Source: Bacteroidales bacterium (GTDB lineage: Bacteria > Bacteroidota > Bacteroidia > Bacteroidales > UBA932). From it: a stretch of DNA of 61,985 nt. Location of the stretch: assembly GCA_017429765.1 (NCBI GenBank), contig JAFROJ010000047.1, forward strand, positions 1-61,985, in the 5' to 3' direction. The number at the start of each line of letters is the position of its first letter. Position 1 is the first letter of the stretch. The notes beneath the pieces were generated by a model, which saw nothing but the letters and a program-made list of their open reading frames with translations, was not told where the DNA came from and did not search any database. Of this stretch, positions 34,094 to 42,324 are shown in pieces. The position numbers were made by a program, and so were the translations under genes.

Positions 34094-34597
34094 ATGGGAT
34101 TTGTGAATGTATATTTCTCGCTTGGGAGCAACCTTGGTGACAGGGAGGCTAACATCGCCGGGACCTTGCTTCGCATGGACGAGGCTTTCGGGGTTCCATA
34201 TTCATCGCTATCGAGCTTGATCGAGACGGAGCCGATGGGTTTCTCCGGGGGGAAGTTCCTCAACGCCGTCGTCTTGTACCGGATGGCCTGGAAGGAGGGA
34301 CTGCCATCGGAGATCCTTAGGACGGTCAAGGAGATCGAGCGGGAGATGGGAAGGACGGACTCTCCGGAATATGACGAGGCGGGGCAAAGGATCTACCATT
34401 CCCGGCCGATTGATATCGACATTCTTTTTTATGGCCCGGAAATAATTGATATTCCCGGACTTGTCATTCCACATAAGGGGATTCAGGACAGACCCTTCGT
34501 GATGATTCCGCTGCTTGAGGTGGCGAGACCGTCCCTGAAAAGAGCGTTCCCGGACTATTTCCGGAAAAAAGTTATTGACAAACTAAAACAAATCTGA
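34094..34597 (+). CDS. folK: 2-amino-4-hydroxy-6-hydroxymethyldihydropteridine pyrophosphokinase
   Basis: A 167-residue folate pathway enzyme. It has the N-terminal YFSLGSNLGDRE, central RTDSPEYDEAGQRIYHSRPIDIDILFYG with the two metal-binding aspartates, and VIPHKGIQDRPFVM. Start at 34094 is chosen because it places the SLGSNLGD strand at the N-terminus; a GTG at 34058 would add an unrelated 12 residues. It is inserted between an ADP-ribosylglycohydrolase and a fucosidase, 4 bp before the latter. Confidence 0.93.
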   Translation: MGFVNVYFSLGSNLGDREANIAGTLLRMDEAFGVPYSSLSSLIETEPMGFSGGKFLNAVVLYRMAWKEGLPSEILRTVKEIEREMGRTDSPEYDEAGQRIYHSRPIDIDILFYGPEIIDIPGLVIPHKGIQDRPFVMIPLLEVARPSLKRAFPDYFRKKVIDKLKQI

Positions 34598-34601
34598 CAA
34601 T

Positions 34602-35969
34602 ATGAGAAAAGCGTTATTAGTGATCATCGGCGCCATCCTGGCCTCGGGGGCGGCCCTCGCGCAGGAGAGAGGCGACATCCAGAAACAGGCCGACGGGTAC
34701 GAGTGGCCGACAGACCCTCAGGTCCTTCAGAAACTTGACCAGTGGCAGGATCTGAAATTCGGTGTGCTTATGCACTGGGGGGTCTATGCCACGCAAGGCA
34801 TGGTCGAGTCCTGGGCGATCTGCAACGAGGAGTGGATCAGGCGTCCGGAAGGCTCTGTTTATGAGGAATATAAGAAATGGTACTGGGATCTCTCGAAGGA
34901 GTTCAACCCGGTCAAATTCAACCCCGACCAGTGGGCCGACGTCTTCGACAAGGCCGGGATGAAGTACATGATATTCACGACCAAGCACCACGACGGCTTC
35001 TGCATGTTCGACACGGATTACACGGATTTCAGCATAGCCAACGGGCCGTTCTCCAACAACCCCAAGAAGGATGTCGCGAAATATGTCTTCGAGGCTTTCC
35101 GGTCGAAAGACTTCATGGTCGGGGCCTATTTCTCCAAGCCGGACTGGCACCACCACGGTTTCTGGAACCCGTATTACGCCACCCCGAACCGCATGCCCAA
35201 CTACAACAAGGAGACCCATCCGGACTGGTGGAAGAGTTATGTGGATTTCACCAAGAACCAGCTGCTTGAGCTCACCACGGGCAAATACGGCAAGATTGAC
35301 ATCCTGTGGCTTGACGGAGGCTGGATGACGGGCGACGAGGTAGGTCTGAATGAGGTGCTTCCGAAGTCAAGGGCCTATAGCCCGGGAATGCTCTGCGTGG
35401 ACCGCACCATCCAGGGTCCCAACGAGAATTACCAGACCCCCGAGCAGTCTATTCCCGACCATCAGATCAACCACCCTTGGGAGTCCTGCATCACCCTCAC
35501 GCACAGCTGGGGATGGGCGCCGAACGTCACGTTCAAGAGCTCAAGGAAGGTGATAGGAATCCTGGCTGAGATCACGGCCAAGGGCGGAAGCCTGGCTCTT
35601 GGTGTCGGCCCCACGCCGGAAGGCCTGATCGAGGACAGGGCTATTCCTATTCTCGAGGAGATCGGGGAGTGGCTGGGCCGCTGCGGAGAGGCGATCTACG
35701 CTACCAGGATAACCCCTGATTACCACGACGGCGACATCTGGTTCAACGCCTCCAAGGACGGGAACACGCTTTACGCCATCTATTCCCTGAAGGATGACGA
35801 GACTCTTCCGGCAACCATTTCCTGGACGGGCAATCTTCCCAAGGGCGGCAAGGTTACCTTGCTCAACAACAGCAAGAGGCTCCGCGCCACGGTCAAGGAC
35901 GGGAAGGTCGAGGTGAAGCTCCCGAAGGGGTTGAGGCAGGAGCCTCTGGCTCTCAAATTCAGCCTATAA
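34602..35969 (+). CDS. GH29 alpha-L-fucosidase (secreted)
   Basis: A 455-residue enzyme with a Sec signal ending ALAQ. GH29 motifs: LKFGVLMHWGVYA, YMIFTTKHHDGFCMFDT (active-site His pair), FSKPDWHHHGFW, and IDILWLDGGW carrying the nucleophile aspartate. A short C-terminal beta domain follows. It cleaves terminal fucose from glycans. It is 4 bp after folK and its stop overlaps the convergent gene by 6 bp. A second, different GH29 lies at 43905-45302. Confidence 0.9.
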   Translation: MRKALLVIIGAILASGAALAQERGDIQKQADGYEWPTDPQVLQKLDQWQDLKFGVLMHWGVYATQGMVESWAICNEEWIRRPEGSVYEEYKKWYWDLSKEFNPVKFNPDQWADVFDKAGMKYMIFTTKHHDGFCMFDTDYTDFSIANGPFSNNPKKDVAKYVFEAFRSKDFMVGAYFSKPDWHHHGFWNPYYATPNRMPNYNKETHPDWWKSYVDFTKNQLLELTTGKYGKIDILWLDGGWMTGDEVGLNEVLPKSRAYSPGMLCVDRTIQGPNENYQTPEQSIPDHQINHPWESCITLTHSWGWAPNVTFKSSRKVIGILAEITAKGGSLALGVGPTPEGLIEDRAIPILEEIGEWLGRCGEAIYATRITPDYHDGDIWFNASKDGNTLYAIYSLKDDETLPATISWTGNLPKGGKVTLLNNSKRLRATVKDGKVEVKLPKGLRQEPLALKFSL

Positions 35970-38060
35970 GGCTTTATCACCGAGGGTTAGTTCCCAGTAG
36001 GAGGTGTCTTTCTCCATCAGGGCCAGGGTTGTGACTATCCAGCTCTGGATCCAGCCTGTGAGGGTGCTTTGAGCGCCCCAGCCGGCGTCGGCGTTGGACG
36101 CCCAATAGTCCCAGTTGCGGTAATTGAAGGCCCTGAACCAGGCCCCGTCGACGCTTTTGTACTCGTCGCTCCGGGCCTGGATTCTGATCAGGAACTCCCC
36201 GAGCGAGTCCGCCATCTTCTTGATTTTGGGGTCGTCAGTGGCCCTTGCGGCCTCGTTCAGCCCGAAGAAGGCGAAATTGGAGGTGTAGAGCATGTCGGCC
36301 ACAGGGTCGCCGTTGGCGAAGATCAGCGGCGCCTCAGTGCGGCCGTAATCGGCGTTGCTCTTCTGCGAGCCGTACTGTCCCTTCGCGGGGTCTCCGAGCT
36401 CTTCCCTTATCGCACCGCACTCCACCTGGTTCGCCGCGATGTCGCCCGCGACGCGGTCCAGCCATGCCCTATGCTCTTCTGTCGGGCTCACCCGGTACAG
36501 CCAGGCGAGGGGAAGGATCATCCTGGCCCTCTCCTGCTGGATCCCGTTGGTCCAACGCCAGGAGTCCGGATAGGCTTCCATTGTGAGCGTTATCCCTTTC
36601 TCGGCGAGGTCGAGGTATTTCCGGTCGCCGGTGTTGACATATTGCCAAAGGTAGCAAGCCCAGAGCCAGCTCTCGAAATGGGGATGAGGGTTGACAATGT
36701 CCCTCTGGGAATAGTAGTCCAGGCCGTTGTTCTGGATGTCCTGCTCATGGAGTCTCGGCCCCCTGAAGCCGTTCTTCCCGGTGGTGAGGTAGTTGGCCTC
36801 GATCGCCTCGGCGATCTTCCCGTCCCATTTGTCCGTGCCGAGGACTTTCCCGGCCAGGATGGTGCCGAGAATGGAGCGGGCGTTGTCGTCGCCGTAATAG
36901 ACCCATTTGTGGGTGTAGGCCCAGGAAAGGAGGCCGAAGGTCGGGCTGTCCGGGTCGTTCCTGGGGCCGTCCCGGAACTCCTTGAAGGAATAGTCGGAAA
37001 GCCTTTCGGAAATGTCCTTCCAGGAGGGGATTCCGAGGAGATCCCCCGCGATCGCGAAGGCCATCGAGGACTCCCCTTGCACATCGTCCCTGAGCCAATA
37101 CCTGTAGGCCTGGCGGCCGTCTTTGTAGATCGCTGAGCAATGTCCTTCCAGGACTCCGAGGCTGCCGTCCCCGTCGGGGGCGTCCGCCGGAAGCTCGGGA
37201 CCGACCGGCATCAGGCCGTCTCCCTGATACTTCATCAGCCATGACTCCTTCCAGGAAGGATGGACAAGGAAATGTCCGTTGAAGAACCATTCCACACCTT
37301 TTTTGACGGCCTGGACACGGGCGGAGGTGGGGAGGGCCGCGGTTTGTGAATATGCCGGGGAAATCATTGTGGGCCAATGTGAAAACCGCGTTTTCCGGCC
37401 GGTCATGTCGGTCAGGACAGCCTCCCAGAAGAGCTTCCAGCGTTTTTCGGGCATAAGCCTCTGGCGGGCGAAATCGCTGAGCTTCGAGGTGCTGATCCAG
37501 AGATTGTCGTCAAGCTTGAACACAAGGGGAGAGAAGGGTGTGTCCTCAAGCCCGAACACGGCGTCGTCGAATCCGGCCACCCTGGCGAGAACCATGATCG
37601 GGTCTTCGGCCTCGGCCTCGTAAAAGACCGCCTTGTTCACTGTGAGCAGATCCATCGGGGAAAGGCCTTCGCCGAGTCGCCTGGTGACCACCACCCTCTC
37701 AAGGTCGATCTCTTTCAACTCCGGCTCCTCCTCCTTGACCGCGGCGAATTCGGCGAACACCTTGAGTCCCTTGCTGTCAATGAGTTCCAAATCACCGGAC
37801 GAGAGATGGGCGACTCTCTCCGGATACTGGCTTCCGAGAAGGAGAACCGCCGACCCCTTCCCTGCCGCCTCCAGAGTCCTGGCGGCGGAGTCATATTCCT
37901 TGACTTTGAACCCCTCCTTCCGGAGGAGGCCAACCAGGTCGTTGTTCCCGGAAGGACAGTTGACGTACACGACTTTCTTTCCGAACACGCCGAGACAGGC
38001 CGCCAGCGCCAAAGCCGCGGCTATCACCGCGGCGAGAATCAGAACACGCTTTCCTTTCAT
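35964..38060 (-). CDS. Membrane-anchored six-hairpin-like protein, family not recognised
   Basis: About 698 residues from the ATG at 38060, which gives an N-terminal hydrophobic anchor (ILAAVIAAALALAACLGVF; the AAC may make it a lipoprotein). Residues about 30-180 look like a small alpha/beta domain (VYVNCPSGNNDLVGLLRKEGFKVKEYD). The rest is rich in helical W/Y motifs with periodic NP, HPHFESWLWACYLWQYV and WRWTNGIQQERARM segments, as in (alpha/alpha)6 glycosidases or lyases. No catalytic residues can be assigned safely. It is flanked by fucosidase and lactonase-GH43 genes, which supports a glycan role. Confidence 0.55.
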   Translation of the reverse strand: MKGKRVLILAAVIAAALALAACLGVFGKKVVYVNCPSGNNDLVGLLRKEGFKVKEYDSAARTLEAAGKGSAVLLLGSQYPERVAHLSSGDLELIDSKGLKVFAEFAAVKEEEPELKEIDLERVVVTRRLGEGLSPMDLLTVNKAVFYEAEAEDPIMVLARVAGFDDAVFGLEDTPFSPLVFKLDDNLWISTSKLSDFARQRLMPEKRWKLFWEAVLTDMTGRKTRFSHWPTMISPAYSQTAALPTSARVQAVKKGVEWFFNGHFLVHPSWKESWLMKYQGDGLMPVGPELPADAPDGDGSLGVLEGHCSAIYKDGRQAYRYWLRDDVQGESSMAFAIAGDLLGIPSWKDISERLSDYSFKEFRDGPRNDPDSPTFGLLSWAYTHKWVYYGDDNARSILGTILAGKVLGTDKWDGKIAEAIEANYLTTGKNGFRGPRLHEQDIQNNGLDYYSQRDIVNPHPHFESWLWACYLWQYVNTGDRKYLDLAEKGITLTMEAYPDSWRWTNGIQQERARMILPLAWLYRVSPTEEHRAWLDRVAGDIAANQVECGAIREELGDPAKGQYGSQKSNADYGRTEAPLIFANGDPVADMLYTSNFAFFGLNEAARATDDPKIKKMADSLGEFLIRIQARSDEYKSVDGAWFRAFNYRNWDYWASNADAGWGAQSTLTGWIQSWIVTTLALMEKDTSYWELTLGDKAL

Positions 38061-38114
38061 CCTTATACCCTTGATTATCTTTAGCCAAGATACGAAAAAA
38101 GGCGATTTCTTGAT

Positions 38115-38122
38115 TATATTTG
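38115..38122 (+). promoter_or_regulatory. Putative -7 element for the lactonase-GH43 gene
   Basis: TATATTTG matches TAnnTTTG and ends 5 bp before the ATG at 38128, leaving almost no leader. Confidence 0.4.
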
Positions 38123-38127
38123 TGATT

Positions 38128-40692
38128 ATGATGAGAAGACTTTTAGCGGCGACGCTTAACATCGTGATCCTTCTCCTCGCGGCCGGTTGCTCCGGGGGAG
38201 AGGATGGCTTGACCCTGCTTGTCGGGACTTACACCGATTCGGGGGCCGTGGGTATATATTCCTATTCATTCGACCAGAAGACGGGGGAGAGCGCCCCTTT
38301 GGCCGTGACGGAAGTCGCCAACCCTTCCTTCCTGGACGTGACTCCGGACAGGAGCAGGGTGTACGCTGTCAGCGAGAGCCAGGCGGGGGCAGAGGTCTCC
38401 TCGTTCGGGTTCGACCCGGCGAAGGGGACCCTGACTCTCATCAACAAGCGGCCCGCTCTCGGGAAAGACCCCTGCCACGTCACTTTCTTGGGGAATGAGG
38501 TCGTGACATCCAATTACTCTTCCGGCTCGATGACGGTTTTCCCCGTCGAGGCTGACGGCGGCCTGGGCGAGGGATCGGTGTTGGAGTTTTTCGAGTCCGG
38601 CCCGGTCGCGGGGAGGCAGGCTGGTTCGCATATTCATTCATCACAGGTCACCCCCGACGGAAAATACCTGTTGGTCATTGACTTGGGAGGGGATTACATC
38701 TACCGCTTCCCGGTCTCGGACGGCAAACTGGCCTCGTTGGAGCCTGTCAAGTTCAAGGCTCCCGAGGGTAGCGGGCCAAGGCATTTCGACTTCTCGAAGG
38801 ACGGCCGCTTCATGTACGTCATCACCGAGCTTGGCGGCACCGTGGCCGTTTATGAATACAACGACGGCGACCTTGTCCAGATCCAGGAGATTGAGGCGGA
38901 TCCCCTTCACGCCTCCGGGAGCGCCGACATCCATTTCTCCCCAGACGGGAGATTCCTTTACGCCAGCAACCGCTTGAAAGGGGATGGTCTGGCGATATTC
39001 AGCCAGGATCCCGACTCGGGTCTGTTGACTTATGCCGGCTACCAGAGCACCGGTTCTCATCCGAGGAATTTCGCCATCACTCCCAATGGCCGCCACGTCC
39101 TTGTGGCCTGCCGGGACAGCGACTCGATCCAGGTCTTCGAGAGGGATCCCAAGACCGGTTTGTTGAGGGACACGGGGAAAGCCATCAGTCTCCCCCATCC
39201 TGTCTGTGTGAAATTGGTCTCCAATGAGCCGTTGTCAAACCTGGAAAGCCTGGTGATCCATAACCCGATCATCCCCGGATACCATCCGGATCCCTCTATA
39301 TGCAGGGTCGGGGAGGACTATTACATAGTCAACTCATCGTTCCAGTATTTCCCGGGAGTCCCGATCTACCATTCGAAGGATCTGGCAAATTGGGAGCTTA
39401 TCGGGAATGTGCTGGACCGTGAAAGCCAGATTCCGCTCGAGAGGGCCAATTCCTGGGGAGGGATATTCGCGACGACCATCCGATATCACGAGGGGCTTTA
39501 CTACATGGTCACCACCAACGTCACTAAAGGCGGCAATTTCTTCGTGACGGCAAAGGATCCCGCCGGGCCTTGGTCGGAACCTGTGTATCTGAAACAGGGT
39601 GGCATCGACCCCTCTTTCCTTTTCGAGGACGGGAAGTGCTACATGGTCTCCAATCCTGATGGAATCCAACTGTGCGAGATAGATCCCGTGACCGGGGAAC
39701 AATTGACTGAAAGCAAGTTACTATGGCGGGGAACAGGAGGGCGCTACCCGGAGGGTCCCCATATTTACAAAAAGGACGGGTGGTACTATCTGCTCATTTC
39801 CGAAGGCGGCACCGAGATGGGGCATAACCTGACGATAGCCAGGAGCCGGAATATCTATGGCCCCTATGAGTCCAATCCGGACAACCCTATCCTTTCCCAT
39901 TTCCGGCGAGTCGCCCAGGATAACCAGATCCAGGCGACCGGCCACGGGGACCTGGTCGAGGCCCCCGACGGGTCTTGGTGGATAACCTTCCTGGCTTTCA
40001 GGCGTTTCGGGGGCGATTTCCATCATCTTGGCAGGGAGACCTTCCTGGCGCCCGTGACCTGGGAGAACGGATGGCCCGTGGTGAACGGTGGCGAGCCGGT
40101 CCAGGAGGAGATGACGGTTCCGGCGAGTTGGACGGCCAAGGCTCCGACGTCCCGGTCGTTCAGGGAAGAGTTCGAGGAGCCTCTCGGCGCCAAATGGATA
40201 TATGTCCAGAACCCTGACTCGACGAGATATTCAGTGGCGGGAGGTGTCCTGACGTTGAGAGGAAACACTCCTCTTGAGGATAATGACCATCCAGTGTTCG
40301 TCGGTGTCCGCCAGGAGAGCCCGGCGGTCAGTGTCGAGACAAAGGTCCGTTTGAACACTCCTTCCGGAGAGGCGGGAGTGGCTGTGTATCAGCACGGTGA
40401 CGGCTTCATTTCAGTCGGGGTCTCAAAGGGTAAGGCCTCGTTGCGCCTTAAACTCAAGGCGGTTGACACGATTTTGGGCGAAACGTCCGTGAAGGGCCCC
40501 GAAACCATCATCAGGGTTGAGTCCAAGGACGGGAACATGTATGAGTTTTTCGCCGACGGGAAACTTCTCGGGGAGGTTAACACGTCTTTGATGAGTTCAG
40601 AGGTCGTGGGAGGATTCACGGGGGTTGTTTTCGGTTTGTATGCCGCTGGCGGGACAGCCGGTTTCGAATATTTTGATTATCAGGAAAAATGA
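38128..40692 (+). CDS. Fused lactonase (beta-propeller) and GH43 lipoprotein
   Basis: An 854-residue protein. After a lipoprotein signal (LLAAGC), residues about 25-365 are a seven-bladed propeller of the YbhE/6-phosphogluconolactonase type (LLVGTYTDSGAVGIYSY, SGPRHFDFSKDGRFMYV, HPRNFAITPNGRHVLVACRDSD). It ends with the usual HPVCVKLV. Residues about 380-854 are a GH43 enzyme: IPGYHPDPSICRVGEDYY (first Asp), GGIDPSFLFEDGK (second Asp) and YPEGPHIYKKDGWYYL (acid Glu), followed by a C-terminal beta-sandwich. Both halves appear complete and the junction falls at the natural ends of each domain. Start is 38128 or 38131; the longer open frame upstream is antisense to the previous gene. Probably hydrolyses an arabinoside or xyloside and a sugar lactone; pairing unproven. 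Confidence 0.82.
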   Translation: MMRRLLAATLNIVILLLAAGCSGGEDGLTLLVGTYTDSGAVGIYSYSFDQKTGESAPLAVTEVANPSFLDVTPDRSRVYAVSESQAGAEVSSFGFDPAKGTLTLINKRPALGKDPCHVTFLGNEVVTSNYSSGSMTVFPVEADGGLGEGSVLEFFESGPVAGRQAGSHIHSSQVTPDGKYLLVIDLGGDYIYRFPVSDGKLASLEPVKFKAPEGSGPRHFDFSKDGRFMYVITELGGTVAVYEYNDGDLVQIQEIEADPLHASGSADIHFSPDGRFLYASNRLKGDGLAIFSQDPDSGLLTYAGYQSTGSHPRNFAITPNGRHVLVACRDSDSIQVFERDPKTGLLRDTGKAISLPHPVCVKLVSNEPLSNLESLVIHNPIIPGYHPDPSICRVGEDYYIVNSSFQYFPGVPIYHSKDLANWELIGNVLDRESQIPLERANSWGGIFATTIRYHEGLYYMVTTNVTKGGNFFVTAKDPAGPWSEPVYLKQGGIDPSFLFEDGKCYMVSNPDGIQLCEIDPVTGEQLTESKLLWRGTGGRYPEGPHIYKKDGWYYLLISEGGTEMGHNLTIARSRNIYGPYESNPDNPILSHFRRVAQDNQIQATGHGDLVEAPDGSWWITFLAFRRFGGDFHHLGRETFLAPVTWENGWPVVNGGEPVQEEMTVPASWTAKAPTSRSFREEFEEPLGAKWIYVQNPDSTRYSVAGGVLTLRGNTPLEDNDHPVFVGVRQESPAVSVETKVRLNTPSGEAGVAVYQHGDGFISVGVSKGKASLRLKLKAVDTILGETSVKGPETIIRVESKDGNMYEFFADGKLLGEVNTSLMSSEVVGGFTGVVFGLYAAGGTAGFEYFDYQEK

Positions 40693-41720
40693 ATGCTACC
40701 ATGAGAAAAGTCTTTTTGATAATTTTGGCCGCGGCCCTCTTGTCCGCCGCCTGCTCGCCTAAGCCGATGAAGGTGGTTCTCGAGCCCCTTCCGATGAAGT
40801 ATGGCGACACTTCCCGTCCCGGCGAGCCGTTCGCCAAGGATCCCACGGTGATCCATCACGGGGACAGGTACCTGATGTATTATTCGGTCACGGCCTTTGA
40901 CCCGAACCCGGATAACAGCAAGCCCCCGACATTCGACGACTGGCATTCCGGGATCGCCCAAAGCGAGGATCTCGTGAACTGGGAAAGGGTCGGTGACCTT
41001 GATTTGAGGGACTCCAAGGGGAACAAGCTTCGCGGAGCGGTCGCCCCCTGCGTCCGGAAGATTGACGGGAAGATCCACATGTTCTACCAGATGGCCTGGG
41101 AGGGGACCGACGGGGTCAGCAACATCTGGCACGCCATGAGCGAGGACGGGATCACCTTCACCAACACCTGCGACAGGCCGATAATAGTCCCGGAGACCAC
41201 CTGGTCGATCAAGCGCTCGATCGACGCCGAGGTCTACAAGGTCAAGGACAAGCTGATTCTTCTGTTCGCTACAAGGGACCCTACAAAGACCTACCAGATC
41301 ATGGGAATGGCCGAGGCTCCCTACGGAAGTGACTATGGCCCGGACAAATGGACCCTTCTGACCACGGACGGTCCTTTATTCAAGCCGGAATATCCCTGGG
41401 AGATGAGTTGCACGGAGGCCCCGACTGTGATTAAACACAAGGGCGTCTGGTACATGTTCTACGCCGGGGCGTACAACCATGAGGGGCAGCAGATCGGCAT
41501 GGCGACCTCTACCGACGGCTACCATTTCGAGAGGATCGCACCCGACGGCTTGTTCTTCACCCATGGCCCGGAAGGCTCATGGAACGCCTGCGAGAGCGGC
41601 CACCCCGGAGTGTTCCAGGATGACGACGGTCAGGCCTATTTATTCTTCCAAGGAAAAGAAACCCTCAATTCAACCTATTACCTCTCGGTCTGTAAGGTCT
41701 ATTTCGAGCGGGTCAGGTAG
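40689..41720 (+). CDS. Five-bladed propeller glycoside hydrolase lipoprotein (GH43/GH117-like)
   Basis: A 343-residue lipoprotein (LLSAAC) whose ATG overlaps the stop of the fusion gene (ATGA), so the two are translationally coupled. Repeated propeller motifs include FAKDPTVIHHGDRYLMYYS (first acidic residue), RSIDAEVYKVKDKLILLFA, CTEAPTVIKHKGVWYMFYA and ESGHPGVFQDDDGQAYLFFQG. This order of D, D/E and E resembles GH43/GH117-type inverting enzymes. An internal start at 40701 is also possible. Substrate unknown. Confidence 0.75.
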   Translation: MNATMRKVFLIILAAALLSAACSPKPMKVVLEPLPMKYGDTSRPGEPFAKDPTVIHHGDRYLMYYSVTAFDPNPDNSKPPTFDDWHSGIAQSEDLVNWERVGDLDLRDSKGNKLRGAVAPCVRKIDGKIHMFYQMAWEGTDGVSNIWHAMSEDGITFTNTCDRPIIVPETTWSIKRSIDAEVYKVKDKLILLFATRDPTKTYQIMGMAEAPYGSDYGPDKWTLLTTDGPLFKPEYPWEMSCTEAPTVIKHKGVWYMFYAGAYNHEGQQIGMATSTDGYHFERIAPDGLFFTHGPEGSWNACESGHPGVFQDDDGQAYLFFQGKETLNSTYYLSVCKVYFERVR

Positions 41721-42322
41721 ATGTTCCTGAACTCCATAGGGCCGCCTTCGGACTGGATGGCGATGTAGCCATCTGTGGCGTCGCAGGAGGCCTCGTTGAC
41801 AAGGACCCCGTTGAGCCAGACTTTCATCTCACGGCCCTTGCACAGGAAGTCCATCTCGTTCCACTCCCCGACCGGCTTCTCGGGGCTTTCCTCGACGACG
41901 CGGGGCTTCCGGTAGAAGGGACCTTCAATCCCGTCCATCTTTATCCCGCCCATGAGGGCGCCCATGTCTTTGGGTGTCATCTGGAGCTGGACGCCGAGGG
42001 GCCAGACCACATCGCCGTCCTGGAGGCGGTTGAATATTCCTCCGTCGACACCTTCCCCGCCAGTCCAGCGCCACTCGAGGTGGAGTTTGTAGTCGGCGTA
42101 TTTCTTTTCGGTGCGGATGTAGCCGAAAGGCTTGCCGGTGACGCGCATCAGGCTGTCTTTGGCGCTGAATGTGGAGGCTCCGGTGATGGCGTCGGTGTCG
42201 TCCTTGAGCACCGTCTTCCACCCGTCGAGATTCTCGCCGTTGAAGATGTATTCTTTTTTCTCCCCGCAGGAGATGAGCAGGACGGCGCAGGCTATGGCCG
42301 CGAGAAGGGTTTTGGCTCTCAT
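41699..42322 (-). CDS. DUF1080 (3-keto-disaccharide hydrolase domain) lipoprotein
   Basis: A 207-residue lipoprotein (VLLISC) consisting of one concanavalin-like DUF1080 domain: FNGENLDGWKTV, YKLHLEWRWTGGEGVDGGIFNR, GEWNEMDFLCKGREMKVWLNGV and GYIAIQSEGGPMEFRNIYL. Some members hydrolyse 3-keto-glycosides. It begins 2 bp after the glyS stop and its 3' end overlaps the convergent GH gene by 22 bp. Start 42322 is chosen over an in-frame TTG. Confidence 0.85.
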   Translation of the reverse strand: MRAKTLLAAIACAVLLISCGEKKEYIFNGENLDGWKTVLKDDTDAITGASTFSAKDSLMRVTGKPFGYIRTEKKYADYKLHLEWRWTGGEGVDGGIFNRLQDGDVVWPLGVQLQMTPKDMGALMGGIKMDGIEGPFYRKPRVVEESPEKPVGEWNEMDFLCKGREMKVWLNGVLVNEASCDATDGYIAIQSEGGPMEFRNIYLTRSK

Positions 42323-42324
42323 TA

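Noticed and set aside
37633-38127. N-terminal extension of the lactonase-GH43 frame
   Set aside because: The extra 165 codons are antisense to the preceding minus-strand gene and precede an internal lipoprotein signal at 38128.
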